Below, piece by piece: positions 21,990 through 48,350 of a stretch of 64,000 nt of DNA. Every line of letters begins with the position of its first letter. Position 1 is the first letter of the stretch. The notes below the pieces were generated by a model. It ran no database searches, was not told the origin of the DNA, and was given only the letters and a program-made list of their open reading frames with translations. The DNA is taken from assembly GCA_009760855.2 (NCBI GenBank), contig WPIO01000008.1, positions 4,725,001 through 4,789,000 of the forward strand. The letters are read 5' to 3'. Both the position numbers and the translations under genes were made by a program. Source of the stretch: Cristatella mucedo. Its lineage: Eukaryota; Bryozoa; Phylactolaemata; Cristatellidae.

Positions 21990-23650
21990 CTTGAGCCGCG
22001 GGCTCATTGCGAAACTGCAGCCTCCGCCGCAGACGCCTCGAGGTGACTTCCTAGAGTGACGCAAACGAGAAGGGAAGTAGCACGACTGGGCCGTGGCAGT
22101 TCGCGGCGATCGGAATTGCCAGCCGTCGCCGGCGTCTTCTCCGTCGTCGTCGGTACGTGCCAATGCTCAAAGTAGCCACCGGCTGACTGGCAAAAGACGG
22201 TCGCCGGCGCGCGACAAGCTTTCGGCTTACCTGCGTCGGCCGACGACGACGTCCGGGCTGTCATTCGAGCACCCGCAGCCGGGTCGAAAAGCAGGAGCCA
22301 CTGGCGAAGCAGCGATCGCCCCCAGAGACGCCTCGCAGGAGTCCCGCGATTCGGCGATCGCTGCGGTAGCGCGATCGATGCGCCGGCTCGCTCGACTGGG
22401 CACGTACGCATGCGAGAGACCGGCTGCGAACTCGCAAGCCACGTCGTCCGAACGAATCGCTGCCAGAGAGGCGGTGGGGGCGACACGTTCGCCGGTCACT
22501 GGTCGCGGCGGTTGAACCAGAACCAACCGTAGACAGGCTCAGCAGAGCTACGCAGGCGGCATTATCTCGGCTGGCCCCGCCCTGTCACATGACTATGCCG
22601 CTGGTGATTCCCCAACAACATGGCGGCGCGTGTGTAGTCGCCGCAAGTGTCGTAGGTGGTAAGTTGGCGGATTAGTCTGCCGTGAATTGGCGTAGTCCGT
22701 GTGAAGGTCGCTCGACACTGCGCAGTTTGGGGCCCCCAAAACGCTCTGACCGCACATTGTGTCCCTGACCCTCTCGCTGCCCTCTCCTCTCTATATGTCG
22801 CGCGTTGGCTCTTCTTCCCCCACCCCTGTCCGCCGCGGGAGCGATTTTCTCACGCCGCTCTCCCATCACAGCGAGTACGATTTTACTGCACTCTCTTAAG
22901 CTTATCGTAGGAAATGCCGCATGCAGCGCGTCTAGAGCGTCGCGGCGCGGCCGCAAACTTTTCTCTGCCCTCGCGTTGCGCCGCTAATTTGGCGCGGCCG
23001 GTCGCGTTCGGCGGCGCAGTGTCGTCGATTCGCATTCTGCTCGCCGAGCCGTCGATTTTCAGGACCGCCGGCCGGCGGGCGGGTAGTGCCAACTGCGGCG
23101 CCCGGGTGGGGCGAGCGGAGTCTGCAAGTCGGCGAGAGCCTAGTCTTGCGGCGGTGTAAGCTCGCGTTGGCTGCTGGGCTCGTGACCAACTTCGTCCCGA
23201 GGTGGGGGGAAATTGTGTTTGGGGGTAGCCGAAGTCCGCTGCTCGCCGCCGGGTAACGAGACCGCCAGGTCTTGCTTGTCTAGCGACGTCGAGCGACCGC
23301 TCTTCTGCACAGGGCTCCGCTCCCCCTCCACACGCGCTCCACACCCACGTGCACGTTTCTATCGCTCTTTGCTGTGCCCCGCTATGCCCTACCTACCTTC
23401 GTGTTTCCGTCGCCCTTGCTTGGACGCCGGAATGCGCATTCCCCCCCCCCCGTTTCCACCGCCCTTTCCTGAGCGCCGGGATGCTTCGCCTGTTTGCATC
23501 GCCCTTTTGGAGGTGCCGGGGTTCTCCCTCCGCGTCTAGTCGCGGTCGTAGTGTGAGATTGCGAGATCGGTGCTGTTGCTCTGCGGCCATCGCTGCACCG
23601 CCCCCTATGCTTCTGCTTGAGGGGCGCTATTTTGTAGACGATGCAGCAGT
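21990..23650. promoter_or_regulatory. CpG-rich block, probable promoter between the two divergent genes
   Basis: CG dinucleotides are dense over about 1.6 kb and sparse on either side. At 22620-22627 lies ATGGCGGC in CAACAACATGGCGGCGCG, resembling a YY1 core common at animal transcription starts. The block sits between a minus-strand gene (RASSF-like) and a plus-strand gene (RNF141-like). A bidirectional promoter is inferred. Open frames inside it (for example 22093-22515) carry no recognised domain and look compositional. Confidence 0.5.
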
Positions 23651-23790
23651 CGAAAGAAGAGTTGCAGAGCTCCGGCTATCCAAAAGCTGTCGGAGCTCTG
23701 CAGTCTTTTCTTGCTGCGTCTTTGCTCACAGCTGCGTTTCTACTAGTCGCAAAGGTAGCAAAGACTCGACTCCCTATAAGGCTACCTTAG
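23641..23790 (+). CDS. Possible 49-residue single-pass membrane microprotein, or first exon
   Basis: The ATG at 23641 (A at -3) opens a 49-codon frame to TAG at 23788-23790. It starts MQQSKEELQSSGYPKAVGAL, followed by a hydrophobic segment at about residues 20-37 (SFLAASLLTAAFLLVAK) and a basic end (VAKTRLPIRLP). It begins at the right edge of the CpG-rich block, where a first exon would be expected. An alternative is splicing at AAG|GTAGCA after residue 38. No family was recognised. A chance ORF is quite possible. Confidence 0.3.
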   Translation: MQQSKEELQSSGYPKAVGALQSFLAASLLTAAFLLVAKVAKTRLPIRLP

Positions 23791-23918
23791 CTCAAGAGGG
23801 TTAGTTTTTGAGAAACTACTGAGAAGATTGGCCCAACAATCAACAATATTTGTTTAGGGTACCTCCAAAAGTTCTTGCGAACATTGTATACGGAGACCGA
23901 TACAGCTAAGACCTGTTT

Positions 23919-24008
23919 AAAGCTTATCTGTTTGTTTTTTGACCGTAGCGCCTAAGAACTTACAAAGCTTATCTGTTTGTTTTTTGACCGTAGCGCCTAA
24001 GAACTTAC
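23919..24008. repeat. Tandem duplication, 2 x 45 bp
   Basis: A 45-base unit starting AAAGCTTATCTGTTTG and ending CGCCTAAGAACTTAC is present twice in direct succession with almost no difference, which indicates a recent event. Confidence 0.9.
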
Positions 24009-24429
24009 GTGCCTATGGATAATATGGATCTAAACGCTCATTACTTCAGGCTTCTGGCTCTGCCCGCCGGTAGCTGCATTAGATACGGCGGCAGCTAGTA
24101 ACCTGCATATTAGCTGTGACCGTGCATACCAATTATCGCTTTATAATCGTATTTCAAATTCATTCTTAGATGTTATTACTGTTGCTAAGATCCTTAAATT
24201 ATGCATTAACAAAAGAAAAGCCCTCTCCCCAGGGCCGCGAGCTGAGGTGCCACTCGGGAACTTCGAGCTGAGTACCGGCTTGTTTGGTATTCCTAGTATT
24301 GTCTCGAACCGCTCAGCACTTTCCCATAGAAGCTTCATGCGAATCTCTCTTACTAAGTGGTTATCAGACCTTTTATTACTTAAGTGACCCAACTTAATGC
24401 TTGTCTTTGGAATCCCTTTCAATGTACAA

Positions 24430-27400
24430 TTAACCCCTAGTAATAATCGACCTTATTTCTGAAAAAGGTCTCGACCTCATCTTGACTGAAACTTGGCTAA
24501 AATCGGTAAACTGCCCGACAATTAAAGATGCTACCCGGCTGGTTTCTTCTTCTTTCAAAACCGTAGATCAATCAAAACTGGAGGTTGAGTTGCAATAAAT
24601 CGATCTTCTATTTTGATAACTTTTCTGACACGCTCAGCTCTGAATTCCGTTCACTGCCTGACTCATTGTCTTTTGTGGCTCACGTGCATGGCCTTACTCA
24701 CATCAACGGTTGCACACTCAACCACATTTTTTCATACAACTGCACTTTGTAATCACCGATTGCTGCCAAAACCTGCTTATATGACCATATGCAGATCTCA
24801 TTCAGTCTACAATGTGTGCCCTCCTCCTCATGTAAAATCACATATGAATCACAAAACCTCATGACCCTTGACATCGATGCTGTCCGTGGGAGCATATCTG
24901 CTTTGCCACTGCTGCTCAATCCCCCCTTCCGACCTGTCATCATAAGAAGATTGCTGCAACACGATACCAGCTGACAGGCTCGATGAGTTTGCACCTCTGA
25001 CTAAGCCTGCTGTGCACCCTCGCCGAGACGGCCTTTGGTTTACCTCATACATTAAACTAGCTAGGTTTACCAAGCTTAAGCTTGAACAAGCATACTAAAG
25101 ATCAAGACTGACTGTTCATCGTCAGACACACGAGGAATACTGTAGGTCGTGCCAATCGATCCGAGCAAAGGCAAAGTCTAGCTTCTATAGAAACATTGTT
25201 GAATCACAGATGCACAATTAAAAAATGCTGATGTCGACGATCAACCATCTCCTTAACTGCTCCCAGGTTAGATCCTTACGTAGTGATCCCTGTGATGATC
25301 TAGCTGATCGCTTCTCTCGGCTTCTTTGTCAACAAGATAGACATGATCACGTAGTCCATCCCTACGATGGCAGTAACGCCCTTGGAATCCTGTACCTGAA
25401 TTCCATGCAGCACCTCAATGTCTACATTCAAGCAGGTCATTAGTGACCTTGTCCTGAAGTTCATATCCCAATCAAAGAAGACAACTAGTCCTCTGGACCC
25501 CAATCTCACCGTCCTGCTTCTATGATGCATTGATCTGCTGCTGCAATGCATGACTAACATCATAAATATGTCATTAGCGTTAGGTCATGTCCCAGCTCTT
25601 TTCAAAAAGGCTATAGTCAGGCCACTACTCAAGAAAGCAACACTAGACCAAGAGAACTTTAGCTGCAAACCAGCTGAACTCATATATTGCAACTTCAAAC
25701 CTTGCTAGTAAGTTCCAGTCTGGTTTTAGAACTAATCACTCCACAGTCAGCATTGCTTCGGGTGTATAATGCCCAACTTAGGAATGCAGACTTTAGTAAA
25801 TTCTCTCTGCTTGTTTTGCTCAATCTTCCTGCAGCTTTTGATACTATCGATCGCCAAGTCCTTCTTGAGTGCCTCTCATCTGACCCGGGCATTACTTTCT
25901 CTGTACCGCAATGGTTCAGGTCCTATCTCAGTCGGAGACTCCTGAGTATTGACGTGAATGGACACAGATCATCCGATGAACCTCTGAAATATGGGTTCTC
26001 ACCTCAGGGTTCTGTACTTTTCTCCGTTCTTTTCACTTTGATGCAGATGACACTCAGTTGTACTTTTGCTTGGATCCCTCCCAGCCATCCAGCATTTCGA
26101 ATTCTCTCAACTCACTTGCTGCATGTGTTGATGACATCCGCACATGGATGACATCAAATTTTCTTAAATTGAATGATGATAAAACCAACTTGCTAGTTAT
26201 AGGCAAACCAAGTGCCATTCTGAAATTGAAAAGATTGAATCACAGGATCGGTTCTGCCAGCATCTCTCATCTTAAATCTGCATGAAATCTAGGTGTCATA
26301 TTCCAAAGTGACATTTCATTAGACGACCAAATGAGGTCCACAATCAAGTCTGCCTACTTTCAGCTACATAGCATTGCTAAAATTCGGGATTGCTTAGGCA
26401 GGGATACCACATCTAACTTGGTCCTTTCACATGTGACATCTAGTCTCAACTTCTGTAACTCTCTGCTTGCTGGCCTACCGGCCTGTGCAATTAGGCTCTT
26501 ACAGCTTGTACACAACTGCAGCTAGACTTGTCTGTCGTGAGAGTCGCAGTAGCCACATCTGACCACTTCTTGTCGACCCTCACTGGCTCCTAGTTAAGCA
26601 ACGCATCGACTTCAAGGTTTTGTCACTCACTTACATGTCCTTTCATTCTTTGGCTCCAGCCTACCTATCAGATCTACTCCCCCACCAGACCAAGCATCTT
26701 ACCACCTGCTTCTTGGATTCTAGTTGTTTACTTGTATCTTGTACAAATCTGAAGTTCTTTGGAGACCATAATAATAATAATAATAATATCGCACTTGATA
26801 AAGTGCCCTCAGAGAACTTGATCTCTTTCTAGGCGCTTTACATTTGCTGCAAAGTGATATGCAATTGAATGGTAAGTAAAATCATGCTTGAAAAACAAAC
26901 AAAATGAATAATACAGTTAGGGGTGACATGCACAGGGTCAGCATGCAAATGTGGTTAGTGGCAGCATGCACAGTGTCAGCACGCATAAGCACATCAAGGA
27001 CGAATCACAGGGACCCACTAAATGCTGTCCTAATAGGTGTGTTTGTAAGTTTCTTTTAAATGTGGTCAGGTCATGGGATGTTCTGACGCAGGTCGGGGGG
27101 GGGGGAGTTCCAGGCTGTGGGAGCATACGAACTGAATGCACGGTCTCCAAAGGATTTAAGGTTTGTACGAGGTATTTCCAGACTGTTGGATTGAAAAAAG
27201 CGGGTGGTACGATGCTTGGCCTGATGGGGTAGTATATCTGAAAGATAGGCTGGAGCCATAGAATGAAGAGACCTAAAAGTGAGCGACAAAACCTTGAAGT
27301 CAATCCGTTGCCTCACTGGTAGCCAGTGCAGGTCGGCGAGAAGTGGAGTAATGTGGCAACTGCGTCGCTCACGACAGACAAGCCTAGCTGCAGAGTTTTG

Positions 27401-28690
27401 CAGCAGCTGCAATCGCCTGATCGCACATGACAGTAGGCCAGTAAGCAGTGAGTTGCAGAAGTCGAGACGGGATGTCACGAATGCATGAACCAACTTGGAC
27501 GTGGTATCCTTATCTAAACAAGCCCTAATTTTAGCAATGTTATGAAGCTGAAAATAGGCAGATTTGACTGTGGAGCTGATGTGGTCGTCTAACGAGAGGT
27601 CGCTTTGGAATATGACACCTCGATTTCGAGCTGATTCAACTGGAGATATGCTGGCAGAGCCAATTTTGAAAGTCAGCCTTTCCAATCTCTGAATCACACT
27701 GGGTTTGCCCATAACTAGTAAGTTAGTTTTGTCATAGTTTAGTTTTAGAAAATTTGCTGCCATCCATGTGTGGATGTCATCAATGCATGCAGCAAGTGAG
27801 TTGAGAGAATTTGAGGTGCTCGAAGGCTGGGAGGGATCAAAGCAAAGGTACAACTGAGTGTCATCCGCATAGAAGTGAAAGCCTAGATTGTGCTTGGCAA
27901 TCACATCAGCAAGAGGGAGAGTATAAACGGTGAAAAGGACCGGACCTAGCACAGAGCCCTGAGGTACTCCATATTTTAGAGGTTCTTCAGATGATCTTTG
28001 TCCATTCACGTCAATACTCTGGAGTCTCCCAATGAGATAGGACCTGAACCACTGCAGAGCAGTGCCAGTGATGCCCAGGCGAGATGAGAGGCGCTCTAGA
28101 AGTACTTTGTGATCGATGGTATCAAAAGCTGCCGAAAGATCGAGCAAAACAAGCAGAGACACTCTACCCATGTCTGCATTCCTAAGTAGGTCGTTGTATA
28201 CCCGAAGCAATGCTGACTCTGTGGAGTGATTAGCTCTAAAGCCAGACTGGAACTTACTAGCAAGGTGTGAGGTTTCGATATAGGAGTTCAGCTGGTCTGC
28301 CACGACCCGTTCCACGACCATGCCACGACCTTTGTGAGTTCATATGTTCCCAAAGCCAGGAACTCACTTCCAACTTTCGTCACGACATCTTCTGACTTGA
28401 CCAGATTTAAAAAGAAATTAAAAACGCACATATTTATCATAGCATTTAGTGGGTCCATGGAATTCGTCCTTTACGGGCTTTTGTGTGCTGAGATTGTGCA
28501 TGCTGCCACTAACCATATTTTGCATGCTGACCCTGTGCATGTCACCCCTAACCGTGTTATGCTTGTTGTCAAGGAGCATGCTACCATTAATCATTCGATC
28601 GTGCTTTTTTTTGAGCAAATATAAAGTGTCTAGAAAGAGATTGAGTTCTCTGAGGGCACTATATCAAATGTATTGTTATTTTTATTAAAA
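24430..28690 (+). pseudogene. LINE-A, longest copy (endonuclease + reverse transcriptase), interrupted and decayed
   Basis: Near 24460-24510 is LILTETWL, an APE-endonuclease motif. Near 24655-24730 is SLPDSLSFVAHVHGLTHING, in the position of the endonuclease centre. The reverse transcriptase region (about 25580-26768) shows ALGHVPALFKKAIVRPLLKK, FSLLVLLNLPAAFDTIDR and later blocks. The frame is broken many times, and the YADD box is damaged by a deletion near 26030. Coding sequence stops at FFGDH (26768), is interrupted by a minus-strand LINE-A, and resumes at 28338 (SSYVPKARNSLPT) through the 3' UTR to about 28690 and a T/A-rich tail. No ORF1 was recognised. Confidence 0.75.
26769..28333 (-). 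pseudogene. LINE-A nested copy with an almost intact reverse transcriptase
   Basis: The open frame 28321-27071 contains the RT blocks in order: FQSGFRANHSTESALLRVYN, LLVLLDLSAAFDTIDHK, GVPQGSVLGPVLFTVYTLP, FHFYADDTQLYLCFD (YADD catalytic box), FLKLNYDKTNLLVMG and the C-terminal [16 protein letters not shown]. It is 5' truncated (no endonuclease). A G run at about 27097-27106 shifts the frame at the end (WNSPPPDLRQ instead of [10 protein letters not shown]). The 3' UTR and (AAT)n tail reach 26769. It interrupts the plus-strand copy, so it is younger. Family assignment: CR1/L2-like non-LTR retrotransposon. Confidence 0.85.
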
Positions 28691-29339
28691 TGCAAGCACG
28701 TTAATGTTGTCTACACTTTGTACGAATCCACATTAAAGAATAGCATTAACAAAATGACGATGTAACCATGTCTAATCCGGAAGTCAGCCGAAACCAGCAT
28801 ACCTACAAATAACAAATTTACCGACCTCTGTATCATGTGTGACCAGTCTCCCAACTTGTTGAACCTTGCTATATTGAGGTACATGTTTGCAGATTGTTGT
28901 AAATCAAGGGACCTGTTTGCAGTTTGTTGAAGTGCATACTTGTAAATTTTTTAGCCCCTTCAATTACAGAGTAGCTGCTTTCGGTCTAAATTTCATATTG
29001 CGGCCAATCCTGTTCGGATCAACTTGAAATATCAATTAGGAGTTCAGCTCCGCCATACATTGCTGCAGTTGTTCATTTCTCATTTGGATGGGATAAGTTT
29101 TGCTATTCACGCCATCAAATGTCCTTGTATGCTATATTTTGCAATCACGGACATGTGCAGCAAAACCTATCCAACCAAATCTAGTTTGTGGTGGCAGAGT
29201 TAGTGATGGTGTCTTCAGTCGTAACTGTCTAGGTCTTGATGATAACACTAGTAATAAGACACCTCCCTCACCCCATGGTCAACAAATAAAAGAGCGGAGT
29301 TCTTACTCTGTGCAAGGCCAAGGCCACTGCATAGCTCCT
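28691..29339. other. Gap: no recognised feature
   Basis: AT-rich unique-looking DNA between LINE-A and LINE-B remnants. It resembles 10800-11050 in short phrases (TTGCAGCTTGTTGAGGTG and TTGCAGTTTGTTGAAGTG), suggesting another old repeat. No gene was seen. Confidence 0.4.
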
Positions 29340-29670
29340 TAGCTGAACTGCTACACCAGTTTCAGTCTCTTCGTGCCCTTAGGTCCTCGTATGGTTAATA
29401 AATTAGCTGTTCCATTCCTATGCCTAATGATGGCTGGCGGCCGAAGCTTGTGCTTTGAAGGTCCTAGTATTTGGAATGCACTTCCGCAATTCTTGCATAG
29501 GGACATATTCTCTCCTGCGGTCGACCGGCACATCTTTTCCAGCCGTCTGGAGCTGCTCACTTCCATGCTGCTCACTTCATTGACTGCCCTCACGACTCAG
29601 CCATGCTTCTCACTTTCTCATTGCTTCGTGAGAGGCTGTGTGTTGGCTACCATATGCTCACAGGAGGCTG
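29340..29670 (+). pseudogene. LINE-B C-terminal coding remnant
   Basis: The frame 29373-29738 encodes NKLAVPFLCLMMAGG, LCFEGPSIWNALPQFL and LLTSLTALTTQPCFSLSHC. The GPSIWNALP box is the end of a LINE reverse transcriptase ORF. It differs from LINE-A in sequence, so a second family is inferred. It is 5' truncated. Confidence 0.6.
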
Positions 29671-29754
29671 GTTGGTCTCTGGGTACACTATCCAAAACTC
29701 TCGTGAATACTCCCACTGAGACCTATTGCCTTTTATAAGTTACTGTTAAGAGAA

Positions 29755-31045
29755 CAATATCTTTTGCTTGGCACTTCACCAATGCTGCAAGAGCAGCATG
29801 TTAATTTATTAGTGATAACTTGCACCGTGTCAGCATGCATAAGCCCACAGCACACTGTTCACACGGACCCAGAAAATGCTGTGAGGAACAGCTTGTGGAG
29901 CTTCTTTGTAAATGCCTTTAACTCAGGTGTTTTCACGACATCAGTCGGTAGTGAATTCCTGGCTTCGTGAGTATGTGAACTGAAAGCATAGTCTCCGAAG
30001 GATTTCAGTTTGGTTGCAAACATAGCTATCCTACTTAAGTCAGCAGAGCAGATAGTACAATGCCTAGCCTGTTTAGGAAGTAGTTAATATATGTAGGCAT
30101 TAGCAAGACAATGAAGTGACCTAAAAGTAAGTGACAAAATCTTGACGTTGACATGCTGCTTGATGGGTAGCCACTAAAAGTCTGAGAAGTGTTTTAATGT
30201 GGCATTTGCAATGCTCTTGACAGACAAGCTTACCTACAGAGTTTTTCTTGCAACTAAAAGTGCCTTATTGCAGAGGCCGGAGTGCTGGCGTTTATTGAGT
30301 TACACAAGTTGAAATGGGATATCACAAATGCATGAACCAGCCTGGACGTGGTATTCATGTGTAAGCTGGCCCGGATATTTTTGCAATGGTACGTCCCTGA
30401 AAGTCAGCAGACTTGGCTGCAGAGCTAGTGGGTCGTCTAGTGAATGACAGGTCACTTTAGAGTCAGACACCCAGATTTCGGGCGCTGCCTGAGATGTGCT
30501 GGTAGAGCCAATTTTGAGTGTTAAGCTTTCCAATTTCTGAGCAGGACTTGGTTTGCCAAAAACAGTAAGTTGGTTTTATCGTTGTTCAATTTGAGAAACT
30601 TGTCTGCCATAAAGTGTAAACGTCATTAATGCATCCTACTAGGCGGTTTAGAGAGTTCGGCATACAAGATGAGCAGGTAGGAATCCATGCACAGCGCAGG
30701 TTCAGGCTTGAGCTCGTCTGAATAAAAATACAAGCTTGGATTGTGCGTGACGATTACATCGGCAAGAGGAAGGGAGTAAATTGTGAAGAGGAGTGGATGA
30801 AAAACAGATCCCTGGGGTACCCCCCCCCCTATGCTTGAGTGGTTCCTGGGATGATTGGTGCCCGTTGACTTAAGAGCTGTGGAGTCTCCCACTGATATGT
30901 CAACTATTGTAGTGGGGTGCCAATGATACCCAGGTGTGAGTGCACGCTCTGAAAAGAAGAAGGATCTGGTGATCGAAAGTGTCGAATGCTGTCGGACGGT
31001 CCAGCAAAACAATGACACTCTGCCACCCAAGTTAGCAATCCCATG
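29755..31045 (-). pseudogene. LINE-A, old degraded copy
   Basis: The minus strand shows GVPQGSVFHPLLFTIYSLPL and LYFYSDE (a decayed YADD box) at about 30700-30840. Then comes a LINE-A C-terminal/3' UTR order reaching GGCACTTCACCAATGCTGC near 29775. A C run at about 30820-30829 and many stops show decay. It ends about 600 bases upstream of RNF141 exon 1. Confidence 0.7.
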
Positions 31046-31653
31046 AAGGTCTTCCCACTTTGATTGCTCAAGTGTCTAAGATGTTTCGTGTCGCCTGGCA
31101 GCTCGGGTTGGTGGCCGCTGATTCTGTTTGCGATTGTTGTCGTTCGTGCCTGTTGCTTCTCGGCTTCTGGAAGCATTTTGCAAGCCAGCCGTGTAGAGGG
31201 CAGGGACAGGGAATGTACGAGGCTGGTGTTAGCTAGCTGCGTTCGTTGCATCTTATGCTTATCACTCTGCCGTCAGTTTATACGTTACTGTACTGGTTGT
31301 ACTGCCTGAGACGAAAATGGTGAAACCTGTGCGTTTGGATTGCACGACCAGTAGAGCCCCGGCCCTTTTGCCCGATCGCAGGATCATCAGTCTCTCTAGT
31401 TGAGATATCCTCCCCTGCCCTACTTTGTGTTATGGCAGACAGCCTTGATCGAAAATTTTCAAAAACAGCTAGGCATGGGTGTGAAATTGAGCTTGTGTGT
31501 AGCTGGTCACTTGCTGGCTCGCTGGCTTGTGCCCACCTTGTTGTGGCCAACTGTATCACTTCGGTGCTTGCTTGCTCTAGTTTAATATTGCTGTATATGC
31601 CCTATGTATGTATATCTACTGTACCTTGCTCCATGCCTCAGCCGTAGTCCTGC

Positions 31654-45793
<14,140 letters not shown>

Positions 45794-46318
45794 TCTGCTC
45801 GGCTTCTCGAAGCTGAAGAATATGCAGTCGCATGGCCCACGAACCACTGAGCTGCCTCTGCACATGACCTGTCATGTGAGCGAGAATGACGTACATCTTA
45901 ATCATGACCGTCTAAGCTTATGCCTCTTAATCACGGCGCTCTGCATTGCATCCTAGCCGAGATCCATGGCTCGGACAGACAGACTAGTTGCTGATTATTG
46001 GTCGGCATCTATGGTGCAATCGTGCTGGCCCCGACTTTTCGTCGGCGTTCGTACTTCGCCGAGGGCTGCAAGAAAGCCAGGCCTGTAAGCACCTTCGATT
46101 ACATCTCAGGGAGCTTTAGTGCTGTGACTTTGATGATGGCAAATGTGTTAGTCGTGCCTACTCTGCCTGATCGTGACCACACGATCGAGAGTCCGGTACA
46201 GTATAACGAGCAGTATGTGCGGCTTGTGCATAGTGATTCTATCAGGTACTGCCGATTTGCAGTAGTGCTTGGTATTGTGCTGGTCTACGTCTGTTATCCA
46301 AGTGCTTCCCAGATATAG
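45794..46318 (+). other. Probable RNF141 3' UTR
   Basis: The stretch after the stop codon has no repeat match. An open frame 45998-46318 (106 codons) has no recognisable domain and ends at a (CA)n tract. No clear AATAAA was identified in it. Confidence 0.35.
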
Positions 46319-46408
<90 letters not shown>

Positions 46409-46415
46409 ACACACA
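46319..46415. repeat. (AC)n microsatellite
   Basis: About 97 bases of AC, almost pure. Confidence 0.98.
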
Positions 46416-47819
46416 CATATATACTGATATACAGATATAGATAATATGCCCCTGATAAAGGAGCGCGGTTCAGCTGTTCACACATTCCAGTTACTCCGCA
46501 CATGCCATGGTGCTGTCAACTAACTTATCCTCCTTTCATTAAATATTTTATGAATACGTTTAGGGCACTCTAGCTCATTCGATAGCCAAATGCTCCCACA
46601 CCTACTTGGCGTCGCACGGTGCAAGACCCGCGATTGTGAACTTGTAGATTGGCCACCGAATTTTCACCAACCGCTACTTGTGAACTATCTGCGATAAGCA
46701 GAGGCATGTCAGCAGAGGTATTTATGTTTGACTCACGGCCTGGCCAGGGTGTAAGGCAGGCATCCGACTGCAGTCACTGTTTTCGGTGACGGTCTGCTCG
46801 TCGGTGAGTCGTAAGGCTGAGCTTTAGCTGCTATTAGCTTGTAATGGGTCTGCCTGGAGCTGCCGGCCATACCGGCTGCAATATTCTGGCGATTATTAGT
46901 GCGTTTGCGAGTTTACTTTTGCGGATTTAGAGCTCTGTGTCGTAAGTGAGGCTACGTGTATGCTATGATAGCATTCAATGGACTTCTTTCGATGTCAGCT
47001 TTGATGACGAGGTGCTTGCTACAGTGATGGTGCGGTTTGTTGTTAACGACGAAAATCTCAACCTGCATTGCCAAAGAGAGAAGCGATGCTGATTTAGAAG
47101 GTCCGTTATTGAAGTAGCTTTTGGCGATTCGGCAATCAAGATAAACAATGGTGCTTGAATAGGACACATGAGGTCTGGAAGCCGGTCTCCAATATTCTTA
47201 CTTAAGAATAGGTGAACCTACGGCCAACGATCGTAGAAGAGGTGCAAGCATGTTGCAGGTACAGCTTGCCCGATCAGCAAAGCATGTAGTAATATTGGAG
47301 TGGTAATTGTCAGTTATCAGACTTTGAATGGCCTGTACAAGAGAAATATGTTCGACTTGCAAGAGCAAGTCGATGACGATATCCCTAATTTATCGTCCAG
47401 TAGGAGCTGTGCGAATAGAGACAAGATCACCCCCCCCCCCCAGTAGAACTCGGCATGCAGTGAACCTGCCAGAAGAGAGCAAACAATAGCAAGATACCTT
47501 TGGAAGTCCATGGTGATCCCAACCAAACCAAGTCAGGGTAGCATCGGTGGCAGCAGCAGTACTGTTCGATCTGAGAGCGGCACGAACATCCGCCGGCCAG
47601 AAGGATCGATGGATTGCCGAGACCCAACCAATCGGGCATGTTTTTCTTCTTCCATTCCGGTCCTCCTCAGTGACTACAACGTTTTATTATGATTTTCAGT
47701 GCATCCACTGCCTGTCGCTGTCCTCTAGTGGCATAGCATGTATAGAGATGTCGTTACTGACATGCCTAGATGCTCTAGTCAACCGAGTGTATCTATATAA
47801 ATCCACCGCGTGGGGAGTA

Positions 47820-47905
47820 ATAATAATAGTGATGCATTTGATATAGCGCCCTCGGAGAGCTCAATCTCTTTCTATGCATTTTACATTTGCTGCAAAGGAA
47901 AGTAG
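47820..47905 (-). mobile_element. LINE-A 3' end fragment
   Basis: TAATAATAGTGATGCATTTG, ATATAGCGCCCTCGGAGAGC and TTTTACATTTGCTGCAAAGG. Confidence 0.7.
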
Positions 47906-48179
47906 CCCAGATGTTGCAGCAGTACGACCGGTGGCGATTGAGCCAGCTGCTCGATTGAGCCTGCTGCCGGCCAGCTATGCAGAAGCAGCTCAATGCGAAA
48001 ACGTGGGCAGACGATAGAATACAACAATCAATACTATCCATACTTTAGGCCTAAGTTCAGAACCAAATTGACAACATTTTAGTAATCTTTAAACGCTAAA
48101 TGGCACAGACAAGCCTGTATATGTACTCGCTCAAGTGCAATCTCGGTCCAGCGAAATCGTTACCTTAGCAACGGCCGTC

Positions 48180-48350
48180 TGCGCCGACTTACCGACGTGC
48201 ACTGGCTCCCCAACGATCCGGACCGTGACTTGGAGATCCTGTCACTCACTTGTAAGTCTCCTCGCTCTCTTTTTCAGGTTTCTCACTCTTCACACTTGCC
48301 TTCGTACGCCACTCTAAGCAGACTCAAATCCTTTGGAGACCATGCCTTCT
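48180..48350 (+). pseudogene. LINE-A C-terminal fragment
   Basis: The plus-strand frame reads TDVHWLPNDPDRDLEILSL, matching [39 protein letters not shown] at 48328-48347 matches the NLKSFGDHA block. Confidence 0.6.

Noticed and set aside
22004-22526. ORFs on both strands in the CpG-rich block
   Set aside because: Open on several frames because of high CpG content; no domain, splice context or conserved motif.
45998-46318. 106-codon ORF after the RNF141 stop
   Set aside because: No start context or domain that I recognise; more likely 3' UTR or intergenic, ending in a (CA)n tract.
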